The notes under the pieces: model-generated
What the model was told of the DNA's origin: nothing
Databases searched by the model: none
The model's input: the letters and a program-made list of their open reading frames with translations, nothing else
NCBI GenBank assembly: GCA_946902875.1
Contig: OX336348.1
Coordinates: 16,083,741-16,147,740 of the forward strand
Direction: 5' to 3'
Source: Nematopogon swammerdamellus
Lineage: Eukaryota; Arthropoda; Insecta; Lepidoptera; Adelidae
DNA: 64,000 nucleotides
Shown here: one piece after another, positions 44,175 to 53,574 of the stretch
Layout of the letters: every line of letters begins with the position of its first letter
Position numbering within the stretch: the stretch's first letter is position 1
Translations under genes and position numbers: made by a program

Positions 44175-44771
44175 TTGCTAAACTGCAAAATGAATCTTTC
44201 TTTGTTTATAATATTGCTCAAGAAACTTGCTAAGTCTATTCAGCTTAGCAAAAAAATTGACCTGCAAGGTACGATAAACGTTTTCAATAACCCGGATGCC
44301 ACATACGAGCAACTAGAAGAAGCAGGAGAAAGATATATTCTTGCCTTGTATGGGGCTAAGCAAACCGAAAAAAGTCTGAACGAGTTACGATACGTCCACT
44401 TCAACAAATACGTTGGTATGACGACCAATGCGGTGATATTATCAAAGTTACCACCTTCTTCAGCCGCAGCTCGTCAGCATTCAATGCGTACTTTCCATCA
44501 AATTCAATTATGGCGAGGAAACGCATTGAACCCAGAAAACTGGGGCTGGAAAAAGAATAATAACTTTTTATCACCCATATATACCACAAAGTCACCAGCT
44601 TCAGAGTCGATACTGAAAATAGTATCATGTAGATGCAAAAAAGGCTGCGGAAAAAGATGTGGATGTGTCAAAGCTGGATTGCGTTGCTCCACCATGTGCA
44701 TACATTGTCAGGGTCTTAGCTGCTTCAACAAAACTCAAGATGATAATGATGACGATACTGATTTGTTTTAA
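44175..44771 (+). pseudogene. PIN-like / CXC-domain protein, C-terminal half (copy 2)
   Basis: A 198-codon frame matches copy 1 from about residue 22 onward and lacks its PIN-like core. It has the post-core helical region, AAARQHSMRTFHQIQLW, NPENWGWKKNN and a Cys module at residues about 152-183 (CRCKKGCGKRCGC then CSTMCIHCQGLSC), followed by an acidic tail (DDNDDDTDLF) and TAA at 44771. The Cys pattern fits the CXC/tesmin-TSO1 type, which binds DNA in other proteins. The first 21 residues are unrelated flank, so the frame is a truncated gene and not a natural start. Unlike copy 1, it has no retroposon insertion. Confidence 0.65.
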
Positions 44772-45190
44772 ATAATAATTACAATATATAAACGCATTTC
44801 TTGTAAAAGATAATAAATATTATTGTTTCCAGTGCATTAAATGTTTCATTTTTGCTAAGCGCAGATTTTTAGTCAAATTTGACGCACCATAGCTTGGAAA
44901 CTATAACTCGTATCAACATGAATGTACGTACTTATTTGTAGGTAATTTATTAATAAATAATTTAGTCTTTGACCATTTAGTCCTAGCTAGTATAGTTTTC
45001 CTGAAAATTGAGAAAATCTGTAAAACGGGACTCTTTTAAAGGCGGGAGGGGGGGGGGGGGGGGGGTAGCAGGATGCAGGGGGGCGGGAGAGTTGTGTATT
45101 TTAATGTACTCACTTATAGGTATAAGACAGCAGCACTAAACTTTAATTATAAATTTGGCCGCTAAAAAATCTAGAATGAATATATTATAA
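44231..45190 (+). repeat. inverted repeat arm 2 (PIN/CXC gene 3' half and flank)
   Basis: Partner of 41080-42146. Homology starts at TATTCAGCTTAGCAAAAAAA and ends after AACTTTAATTATAAATTT. Confidence 0.88.
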
Positions 45191-45199
45191 GTACACATA

Positions 45200-45540
45200 C
45201 ATACATACATACATAACACACGCTGTATCCCGACAATCAGGGTAAGCAGAGTAATCGGTGTTGTGCTATAAGGACTCTGGCAAATTACAGCACAACACCC
45301 ACCACCACGTTTAGCACAGTATACGGACAAGACAACTATCAAGCAGCAAGTAAGACACGAAGAACCCACCTGCTGCATGACTAGGTGGAAGGACTGCGCC
45401 AAGGTGAGAAGTGGCTAGCCTGTCGCCCTTTAGCGCAGTATCTTGTCCTTTTCCCTTAGTCGCCTCTTACGACATGCACGGGAGAGATTCAGTGGGGCCA
45501 TTATTTTTAAGTACCGGCCCCACACTATATTATAAGTATC
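45200..45540 (-). mobile_element. SINE-like / interspersed repeat fragment
   Basis: The last 90 bp, read in reverse (GTGTGGGGCCGGTACTTAAA...CATGTCGTAAGAGGCGACTA), match the 5' head seen at 53577-53650. The rest (45220-45430) is not shared with that SINE and is unassigned. Confidence 0.55.
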
Positions 45541-45773
45541 CAATTTAAATGTATTTATAGTTCACTATTTTGGCTATAGTGGCTTCCACATAAAAGGTAG
45601 ATATATGCTGTCGCGGACTTTTTTTTAGAACTATTTAAGAGAAACAACGTCATTATACAGGGTGGCCCAAAATAACGTTGACAAGTGATTTTTGAAATAA
45701 TTTTATTACCTTTAAACTTAAATTAAATTAATTTATAAATTATAAAAATACAACTTATTTTATACAAGAATTC

Positions 45774-46790
45774 CTATTTGTCTTCAAAATAACCTCCTTT
45801 AGCGCGAATACAAAGAGTCAAACGCTTGGTAAAATTTTCCACAATTTTCCGCACCTCCTCAACAGATATTTTGTCCCACTCGCGTGTAAGAGAAGCCTTC
45901 AGGTCATCAACAGTTCTATGAGGTGTACTACAGGTCCTAGCCTCTAACATTGGCCATAAACTGTAATCCATGGGTTTCAGATCAGGCGAGTAGGGTGGCC
46001 ATTCTTTTGAGCTGATGAAATCAGGGAATTTGATTTTGCACCACTGTTGAACACGTAAGGCCCTGTGAGCTGGAGCAGAGTCTTGTTGGAATATCCATGG
46101 ATGGTTACTAAAGTGCTGTTGACTCCAAGAAAGAACCACAGATACAAGGATGTCTCGTCGATAATTTTCTTGGTTAATTTTGATACCTTTTTCTACAAAA
46201 ACGAGGGGAGTTTTGCCAGTGGCGCAAATTGCACCCCAAACCATAACTGTTTTCGCGTTTTGGCGACGTGGAATAACTGAAGCAGCTCCAGGACGAGTGG
46301 AAGACCAGATCCTGTCATTTTGGTGATTATGGGCTTGTTCTATCGAAAAAAAATTTTCGTCAGAGAATACGATATTTTTCCAATTCGAAGCAGCGGAGCG
46401 TTGTTTAAGCAAACGACATCTCTCAAGGCGAACTTTTTTGTCTTTCTCAGTAAGCAATTGCGCTTTTCTGAGTTTGTATGGTACCAAATGGAGATCATAT
46501 TTCACTATACGCTGCACGGTGGAGCGACTTATCCCCAAGTCTCGCGACATTTTTCTCACCTTTTTCTGTGGATTCCGGACTAATCTTTGTTTGATAATGT
46601 GTTGGTTCCTAGAAGTTCAAACAGTGCGCTTACGTCCTCTCCCAGGACGGTCTCCGATGTTGCCGAGCTCAACATAGCGTTTAATTGCCAAAGCAACTAG
46701 CTGACGACTAACACCAAGAATGTTCACTATCTCACACTGTCGCTTTCCACGTTCATACAATGAAATTATGGCTCCACGCTGCTCTGACAT
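45774..46790 (-). pseudogene. maT-family transposase with one in-frame TGA
   Basis: This transposase cuts and pastes the element at TA sites. ATG at 46788-46790 starts MSEQRGAIISLYERGKRQ. A helix-turn-helix (CEIVNILGVSRQLVALAIKR) and a GRPGRGRKR hook follow. The second HTH is RDLGISRSTVQRIV. Catalytic blocks are IVFSDENFFSI (Asp 1), WIFQQDSAPAHRA (Asp 2) and YSPDLKPMDYSLWPMLEA (Asp 3). Counting residues, 37 lie between Asp 2 and the Asp of PMDYSLW, which places it in the DD37D maT group. The length of about 338 codons is normal. A TGA at about 46617-46619 follows RKRTV in frame, the only break seen, and it would be Arg before a CGA-to-TGA change. Confidence 0.9.
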
Positions 46791-46899
46791 AGCGTAATAA
46801 ATATATTTTAACACTTTTTAGCCAACAAACAATATTAAAATGGCGCCAACGAATGAAAAAACGATAGACAAAAATAAAATGGAATGCAAAGCATTCTAT

Positions 46900-47017
46900 T
46901 GTTGATGGAAAATTAAAATAAACTTTTTTCCAATGAACTTTTATTTCTTGTTATTTTTTGACATTTTATAATTTTGATTATATATTTTTTTTATAAAATT
47001 ATGTGCAACCAGTAAAA
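46900..47017 (-). repeat. 3' LTR
   Basis: A direct repeat of 49790-49912 with a few differences: AATA is missing near 46920, C/A differences lie at the outer edge, and CATTTT replaces CATGTT. Confidence 0.85.
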
Positions 47018-47229
47018 TGGTCCCCTTTTTTGGTTAAAAAAACAAATTATACAATAAAATTCTGTCCTGTCCTGTACCCAACCCTTTGATACATACAATA
47101 TCTTTGATACGTACCGTTATACATGTGGAAAAATGTGAAAATCTAAAATTTTAATAATACAGTATTTTGAATTAGATAGATACCATATTCATTGTTAAAA
47201 CTCATTATTTTGTTAACCCTAACTTATCA

Positions 47230-47740
47230 TTAAACGGGCAGTACGACTAGCTTTTTCGCAGGCCTTCGTAGTAATCCAGCGACCGTCTCTACATCCGCCA
47301 CCCTCACTATGCCGTCCTTTCCGGGGTACAGCTTCACGATCTTGCCGCGGGGCCACGTTCCTCGAGGAAGTGTGCCGTCGACCACCAACACTAGATCGCC
47401 CACATTTAAATTTGTTGCGGACGTTCGTTTCTGCCGTTTGTGTCCCCTTTCCTGTAGAGTCGGGAGGTATTCGTCGATCCAGCGTGCCCAGAAGTGGTCT
47501 GCTAACCTGAGAGCTTTTTTGTAATGGCTCCGTCCAACCAAGTCCTTGTCGGAACTCAAGCGGTAGGGGGGCGCCAGACGCCGATCCGAGGAGGAAGTGA
47601 AATGGAGTTAATGACTCGCTGTCCGTCGGTTCCGTAGAGATGTGCGTTAGAGGTCGCGAATTGATAAAAGTGCTTCGACCTCCGCTAATAATATGTCGTG
47701 CTTGACGACTACTGCGTCTGTGGCTTCGTTCGCACAACGT
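47230..47740 (-). pseudogene. BEL/Pao integrase C-terminal region (DUF5641-like), frameshifted
   Basis: It reads in order VVKHDILLAEVEAL (end of the integrase core), then after a frame change INSRPLTHISTEP and ESLTPFHFLLGS, then after another frame change KALRLADHFWARWIDEYLPT, NVGDLVLVVDGTLPRGTWP and VRVADVETVAGLLRRPAKKL, stopping at 47230. These are the conserved end of BEL/Pao pol. At least two indels break it. The catalytic DDE residues lie upstream of what is retained, so no integrase activity would be possible even if repaired, and mobility would need another element. Confidence 0.85.
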
Positions 47741-48920
47741 TGACGAGCTCGACTACAGCGCCTGTGTTCCAATACTGCGCGGGCATGCAGCGGCGGTGGC
47801 GGCGCGGCGGGCGGCCACGCCGCGGCCGCGGCCGGCGGCCACGCCGTGGCGGAAGCGGGCGGAGGCGCTGCGGCGGAGGGCGGCCATGCAGCAGCGGTGG
47901 TGGTGGCGTGCGGCCACGCTGCGACGACGCCCGGCGGCCATGCCGCGGCGTCGGCAGATTGCGCCGCTTCAGCCCAGCGGCGGCGGCGGGCGGCCATGCT
48001 GCAGCTGAGGCGGCGGCGGCTCGGCGACGGCAGCCGGCGGCCATGCGACAGCGACCGCCGGCCATGCTGCGGCGGCTAGCGGCCATGCTGCGGCGTCTGG
48101 CGGCCATGCGGCGGGGGCAGCATCGGGCGGCGTCGGCGGATCGCACCGCGGAGGTGGGTTTTGCCGTGGCGGCCCGGCGGTGACGGGCGGTCATGCTGCA
48201 GCTGTGGCGAATCGCGCCATGGCGGCCCGGCGGATGCGGGCGGTCCGGCGGATGGGGGTGGTCCGGCGGATACCGGCGCCCAAGCTGCAGCCACCGGCGG
48301 CCATGCCGCGACGGCAGACGGTGGCCCGGCGGTTGTGGGCGGCCCGGCGGCTGCCGGCGGCCTTGTAGCGACGGCAGGCGGCGGCCCGGTGATTGCGGGC
48401 GCCCAAGCTGCAGCTGCCGGCGGCCATGCCGCGTCGGTAGGAGGCGGCCCGATGGATGCGGGCAGCCATGCGGCTGCGGGCGGCCCGGCGGTTGCGACGG
48501 ATGCGGGCGGCCAAGCTGCGACTGCCGGCGGCCATGCCGCGACGGCAGGCGGCGGCCCGGTGATTGCGGGCGCCCAAGCTGCAGCTGCCGGCGGCCATGC
48601 CGCGTCGGTAGGTGGCGGCCCGATGGATGCGGGCAGCCCTGTGGCTGCGGGCGGCCCGGCGGTTGCGACGGATGCGGGCGGCCAAGCTGCGACTGCCGGC
48701 GGCCATGCCGCGACGGCAGGCGGCGGCCCGCAAAGAGTTTGTGCAGTTTGCCTTGACTTCTTCTTCGCTAAGTCCGTAATGACTTGGGCCAATTTCCTCA
48801 AGTCATTGTGTTGCTCTGTATCCCTATTTCTAACTATATTTTTATTTGGGTTACATTCACAGTTTTTTTGTGTACCTAGCTTGGTAGCCTGTGCCGATGT
48901 ATGTGTAGTAGGTGTAGGTA
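47741..48920 (-). repeat. GC-rich Pro/Ala/Trp-coding repeat, including 171-bp units
   Basis: On the minus strand this region encodes recurring AAWPPA/GPPPAVAAWPP modules. The clearest unit is 171 bp (57 codons): GGTGATTGCGGGCGCCCAAG occurs at 48388 and 48559. From 47741 to about 48000 the same AWPP pattern is in another frame, so one or more indels divide the region. It sits exactly where capsid to RT should be. Confidence 0.85.
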
Positions 48921-49752
48921 TGGGAAAGTGAGCGGGCACTGGCTGCATGGGAAAGTGAGCGGGCGCTGGCTGCATGGGAAAGTGAGTGGGCGCTGGCTGC
49001 ATGGGAAAGTGAGCGGGCGCTGGCTGCATGGGAAAGTGAGCGGGCGCTGGCTGCATGGGAAAGTGAGTGGGCGCTGGCTGCATGGGAAAGTGAGCGGGCG
49101 CTGGCTGCTCGAGGACCGCTGGCTGCTCGAGGACATGCTGCAGAACTGGGTTTGTTGACTCTTCCTCGACTTCAGGGTTAGCAGGTGCGTAATGTTGAGG
49201 CTCATATGGGTGGTCAGCCTTCTCCTTTGCCTCCAAGGTGGTACTTTCGTTATTTTCTAACCACTGCTGTATACCTCGCCGACTAGCCAACGAAGATCCC
49301 CGAGTACTGCATGCTGCTTCAATAAAGGCCAGCAGTGCCTGGAGCTCGAGTTCAGCGACGGATCGCTCGCGTTCGGCTGCGGCGCGCTCGCACTCGGCTG
49401 CGCGCTCGGCTGCGGCGCGCTCGGCTGCGGCGGCACGCTCGGCTGCGGCGCGCTCCCATTCCGCTTCCCTCTCCGCCATACGACGTGCATGTTGCGCTCT
49501 AGCTGCGAGCTGTTGAGCCACAATCGTGGCTGATGAGTTTGAGGTGGTATTTGATGTGCGTCGCGATCTATTAAGGCGGTCACCGGCGTTCCCCGAGGTG
49601 GTGGGAAACGCGACTGCGGTGACTTCGGCGCCTGTAATGTTTTCACCGGTGCCCCCAACAGGGAGCACTCCTGCGGCTAATACATTACCGTTGACCGGAT
49701 CTGCATTTGCCCCATCACTTTTAGCTCGTTTTTTTGCAGCTCTTGTGAGCAT
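48076..49752 (-). pseudogene. Gag N-terminus fused to Pro/Ala/Trp repeat
   Basis: ATG at 49750-49752 starts MLTRAAKKRAKSDG. A Ser/Thr-rich linker is followed by a strongly charged Ala/Glu/Arg coiled coil (RMAEREAEWERAAAERAA, about residues 95-150) and STRGSSLASRRGIQQWLEN, resembling BEL/Pao Gag N-termini. Next come seven nonapeptides of the type PAPAHFPMQ (49110-48925), a Cys-poor linker (CECNPNKNIVRN, DLRKLAQVITDLAKKKS), then Pro/Ala/Trp-rich modules to a stop at 48076. The zinc knuckles and capsid core seen in other BEL/Pao copies of this window are absent. The frame is open for about 560 codons, long enough to be translated. The stop is probably an indel within the repeat. Confidence 0.75.
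48925..49110 (-). repeat. 27-bp coding minisatellite x7
   Basis: GGGAAAGTGAGCGGGCGCTG recurs every 27 bp from about 48919 to 49105. It encodes PAPAHFPMQ on the minus strand, with A/T/V variation at the third position. A diverged pair with CTGGCTGCTCGAGGAC ends it. Confidence 0.92.
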
Positions 49753-49789
49753 TTTTAAGTTCGTTTTTAATAAATTCTGACACCAATAT

Positions 49790-49912
49790 TGTTGATGGAA
49801 AATTAAAATAAATAAACTTTTTTCCAATGAACTTTTATTTCTTGTTATTTTTTGACATGTTATAATTTTTGATTATATATTTTTTTTATAAAATTATGTG
49901 CAACCAGTAACA
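49790..49912 (-). repeat. 5' LTR
   Basis: It starts TGTTACTGGTTGCACATAAT on the minus strand and ends CATCAACA. Direct-repeat partner of 46900-47017. The A/T-rich middle contains TATAAAAAAAATATA-like sequence that could serve as a core promoter. Confidence 0.85.
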
Positions 49913-49973
49913 CATTCCATTTTTGAAATATGATGCTTTAAATTTTGTCAACGTTATTTTGGACCACGGGGTA

Positions 49974-50679
49974 CATTATCTTCGTGTAACTCTAACGGTT
50001 TATTCAGCGCATGCCGAGATAGCGCTCAGATGGCAGGATTTTTTCCGACTTAACTACTTGACATTTATGGATATACCTATTGGGGCCAATTTACACAATG
50101 TCTTTATAAATTATAGTCTATATGTTATTTTGATGTACTGTAAAGGCTCATCAAAATCTGTTCAGTAGTTTTTGAGTGAAAGAGGAACAAAGATCCATTC
50201 TATCATATTGCGGCCGCCCGCTCGGTAAATACCTATAGTACTAGGGCGCCTACGGAACATATCGGTTTGTATGGGAGCCACATCTTAGCGTAACCGGAAG
50301 TGAATCTGTGTCCCGTGTAGGTAAATGCACTTGTACAAAGTTTCATCGAATTCAGATGATCGGTTTAAGAGTTATGGTGGAACATACATACATACAGAAA
50401 TGATTTGTAAAAATCGTAAATTTAGTTTTAGTATCATACACAGAGTCTACAAACCCAATATTTCAAAAAACAAAACAACTTACTCCATGACCATGCCTTA
50501 CAGATTTATTATTAGTATTGATTTTGTTTAATAACTGTTACATTGTTTATAAACTCTTTCTTTTTTATAAAATGTTTAATGTTCTAGTTTTGAATTACTA
50601 ATAAGTAATTATAATAATTTTAGACCCTGTGCGATATCTTCACTTAGGTCACGAAGCTTCCAATCTCCATAAACTCCGT
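49974..50679. other. no gene recognised
   Basis: AT-rich remnants of dispersed repeats. GCGTAACCGGAAGTGAAT (50287) matches 40754. No coding frame is supported. Confidence 0.4.
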
Positions 50680-50922
50680 CATGTCCAGAATTCAGACACG
50701 CAGGAACAAATAGAACAGTGACTTCGTAGTATGGCCGTGTCACGTTCGTATCCTGACACAAAATTTTGTATGACGGTAAACTAAAATCTTTTAGTATGAA
50801 CTCGACACGTCTCGGACACGCAGGAACAAAACGAACAGTGACCCCGCAGTATGGGCGTGTCACGTTCGTGTCCTGTCACGAAATTTTGTATGGAGATAAA
50901 ATTAAATTATTAGTATGAATTT

Positions 50923-51070
50923 CGCGTTGGCGGCTCAAGCCAAAGACCCAGGTTCGAATCCTGGCCGGGATGTAATCCAATGATTTTCGCTTTGCATTTT
51001 TCTAACAAAAATATATATAAAGCGAGTACGTGCTTAGTACTAATACTAACATATAAACATAAAATATTAT
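50923..51070 (+). mobile_element. tRNA-derived retroposon, 5'-truncated
   Basis: GCGTTGGCGGCTCAAGCCAA, with the B box GGTTCGAATCC at 50951-50961, then CAATGATTTTCGCTTTGCAT. It lacks the first third of the tRNA-like part found at 51228. It replaces part of a satellite unit. Confidence 0.7.
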
Positions 51071-51227
51071 TAAAAACGTCAAGTCAACTTCTAGTGTCCG
51101 ATACCAAATACGACTTTGGTGACGACAGCATAAGGTTCAACATTGAACCGTGGAAGTTGACTGTTCGCAAAAATTATGCGTCATCATGAAGGTGCAAGAG
51201 AGCGAAAATTTGGAGATAATACGTAAC

Positions 51228-51299
51228 GGTCCGGTGGCGTAGTTGGTTATCGCGTTGGCGGCTCAAGCCAAAGACCCAGGTTCGAATCCTGGCCGGGAT
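51228..51299 (+). tRNA. tRNA-like sequence (head of a SINE), probably not a working tRNA
   Basis: A 72-nt region has an A box (TGGCGTAGTTGG, 51235-51246), a B box (GGTTCGAATCC, 51279-51289) and a perfect T stem (CCAGG/CCTGG). The D stem (GCG/CGC) and the anticodon stem (TTGGC/GCCAA) also pair. The acceptor stem has one mismatch, and the anticodon loop (GGCTCAA) lacks U33. A TTTT terminator-like run follows at 51303. A second copy at 50923 shares the downstream 90 bp, so it is best read as a tRNA-derived SINE head with an intact Pol III promoter. Confidence 0.45.
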
Positions 51300-52200
51300 G
51301 TATTTTTTCCAATGATTTTCGCTTTGCATTTTTCTAACAAAAATATATATAAAGCGAGTACGTGCTTAGTACTAACATATAAACATAAAATATTATTAGT
51401 ATGAACTCGACACGTCTCGGACACGCAGGAACAAAACGAACAGTGACCCCGCAGTATGGGCGTGTCACGTTCGTGTCCTGTCACGAAATTTTGTATGGAG
51501 ATAAAATTAAATTATTAGTATGAACTCGACACGTCTCGGACACGCAGGAACAAAAAGAACAGTGACCCCGCAGTATGCGCGTGTCACGTTCGTGTCCTGT
51601 CACGAAATTTTGTATGGAGATAAAATTAAATTATTAGTATGAACTCGATACGTCTCGGACACGCAGGAACAAAACGAACAGTGGCCCCGCAGTATGGGCG
51701 TGACACGTTCGTGTCCTGACACGAAATTTTGTATGGAGATAAAATTAAATTATTAGTATGAACTCGACACGTCTCGGACACGCAGGAACAAAACGAACAG
51801 TGACCCCGCAGTATGGGCGTGTCACGTTCGTGTCCTGTCACGAAATTTTGTATGGAGATAAAATTAAATTATTAGTATGAACTCGACACGTCTCGGACAC
51901 GCAGGAACAAAAAGAACAGTGACCCCGCAGTATGCGCGTGTCACGTTCGTGTCCTGTCACGAAATTTTGTATGGAGATAAAATTAAATTATTAGTATGAA
52001 CTCGATACGTCTCAGACACGCAGGAACAAAACGAACAGTGGCCCCGCAGTATGGGCGTGACACGTTCGTGTCCTGACACGAAATTTTGTATGGAGATAAA
52101 ACTAAATTATTAGTATGAACTCGACACATCTCGGACACGCAGGAACAAAGCGAACAGTGGCCCCGCAGTATGGCCGTGTCACGCTCGTGTCCTGACAATA

Positions 52201-52618
52201 ATTCATTCTTTCATACTATCAACTCCCGGCGAAACAATCACTCCCCGCGCCCATCGACACGCTACCTCAAGCCGCGGCCGTGCGTCCCCTCCGCACCGCC
52301 GGACACGCGTCCTCTTACATCACCTCTCCGCTGTTTCGTATGCACCCATGTCTTGTTCCCCTCTCACCGCGTGTCAGGATTACCTCATGCTACCTTCCCC
52401 GCCTCGGCGCTCTATAGCGTTTAATATACGAACTAACTGTTGTTGTTATATCTCTTGTTCATCTATTACATAATGGAGTGTGTCGTTACGTTTGAATTTT
52501 ATTAGATGGTTTAGTTAAATTATAATGTAAGTTATTTTGTTAATATTTTAACGGAAAGTTTTAATGTTCTAAATTTTTAGCTTTGAATTACTATTGATTA
52601 TATATTTATCTTTAGACC
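52201..52618. other. satellite flank, no gene
   Basis: C-rich then AT-rich sequence similar in layout to the flanks at 38850-39230 and 39330-39560. It ends TTTAGACCTTGTGTGATTCC at 52612, directly before an RT frame. Confidence 0.5.
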
Positions 52619-53553
52619 TTGTGTGATTCCATCACACTCTTCCTAGCATACATTAACGACCTCTGTAACATTGACATCGTCAATGGTAATGAATCTGCTA
52701 AAGTTTTAACTTTTGCTGACGATACTATGGTCTTATTTTGCGGAAGTGACTGTGATGGGTTGAAGAAAGAAGTCGAAATGGGTATGGTAAGAGTGAAAAA
52801 GTGGCTCCTAGATAATCTGTTAACACTTAATGCCACAAAAACCAAATACATCTGCATTTCTATTGACAAAAAAAGACGACCTGACCGACATTACGAAATC
52901 CGCCTCCATAACTGCTTTACAATGGCTGCCTGTTACGTTACGCACCATGCTCATGTGAAATTTTGGAGAGGGTAAACTCTATAAAATATCTGGGTGTAAT
53001 AGGAGATAAAAACTTAAACTGGAAATTGCACATAACCACCTTGGCAGCGCGCTTAAGAAACTGATATACTTCTTCAAAACGGTACGCAACACATTGGGCC
53101 GCAATCTTCTAAAATGTGTTTACTACGCTTTATGTCATTCACTGATACTGTATTGTATCCCGGTGTGGGGTGGCGCTGCCCACTGTCATTTGCTTGTATT
53201 AGAGCGAGCTCACAGAGCGGTTCTACAGCGAGCTCACAGAGCGGATGTACAGTAAACCCTTTCGGTACCCTACAGAAGCGCTCTATATAAAATGTGAACT
53301 TTTAGCTATACGGCAAGTGTACAAAAAGGCCCTCCTAACCAAATTCCATAAAAATCTAGATAAGTTACAGTATGTTACGCACCGATTTCAAACAATACAA
53401 CAAGCTGGTAAGCAATGTGTGGTGCCGCTTGTCAGGACAAAATTTGCACAAAGAGCCCACTCCTTCCTTGGACCCGCTGTAATCAACAAATTAGATCCCT
53501 CAACTAGGGACATAATTAGCAGATATAAACTAAAAAAAAATATTCATAAATAG
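52619..53553 (+). pseudogene. non-LTR reverse transcriptase, C-terminal part, frameshifted
   Basis: It opens within the palm: LAYINDLCNIDIVNG, then the catalytic FADDTMVLF and KKWLLDNLLTLNATKT (thumb entry). Frame changes occur near 52960 and 53220. KYLGVIGDKNLNW, LILYCIPVWGGAA and the C-terminal frame FRYPTEALYIKCELLAIRQ to RYKLKKNIHK (stop 53553) follow. The order is that of jockey/CR1-like ORF2 without RNase H. The N-terminal half with endonuclease is absent. A duplicated GAGCTCACAGAGCGG near 53204/53229 accounts for one of the frame problems. Confidence 0.8.
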
Positions 53554-53574
53554 CTTTTCGAACTAGGAATTTGT

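Larger units (their letters stand above)
46897..49912 (-). mobile_element. BEL/Pao-derived non-autonomous LTR retrotransposon with internal deletion
   Basis: Short LTRs (about 120 bp) at 46900-47017 and 49790-49912 flank about 2.8 kb. On the minus strand the LTR starts TGTTACTGG and ends CATCAACA. A putative primer-binding site (TGGTGTCAGAA, 49785-49775) lies 4 bases inside the 5' LTR. A polypurine tract (CCAAAAAAGGGGACCA, 47033-47018) precedes the 3' LTR. CATTC is found at both outer edges (46892-46896 and 49913-49917). Only the Gag N-terminus and integrase C-terminus remain. Capsid, protease, RT and RNase H are missing. Confidence 0.8.
45658..49971 (-). mobile_element. maT (DD37D) mariner-type transposon, interrupted by an LTR element
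   Basis: The terminal repeat CAGGGTGGCCCAAAATAACG at 45658 is mirrored at 49971 (ACGTTATTTTGGACCACGGGG, last bases diverged). TA flanks both ends (45656-45657 and 49972-49973). Without the 3.0 kb insertion the element would be about 1.3 kb, the expected size for this family. One transposase gene is present. Confidence 0.9.
50680..52200. repeat. 119-bp satellite array, interrupted
   Basis: ATGAACTCGACACGTCTCGG marks the units. In the main block it falls at 51401, 51520, 51639, 51758, 51877, 51996 and 52115, exactly every 119 bp. Two upstream units (50680-50925) are separated from the block by tRNA-like insertions (50923-51390). Alternating AAAACGAACAGTG, AAAAAGAACAGTG and TGGCCCCGC variants repeat every three units (51401-51757 versus 51758-52114), suggesting a 357-bp higher-order unit. 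Confidence 0.92.

Noticed and set aside
45220..45430. Possible exon (Cys-rich minus frame, AHSFHLVM-like)
   Set aside because: No splice sites or domain, and it lies in an interspersed repeat.
48161..48931. Long plus-strand frame of about 256 codons, rich in Ala/Gly
   Set aside because: It is antisense to the Pro/Ala/Trp repeat. Codon periodicity of the 171-bp unit leaves several frames open.
48919..49110. Regular 27-bp repeats, superficially CRISPR-like
   Set aside because: There are no unique spacers, no cas genes, and the repeats are contiguous and coding.
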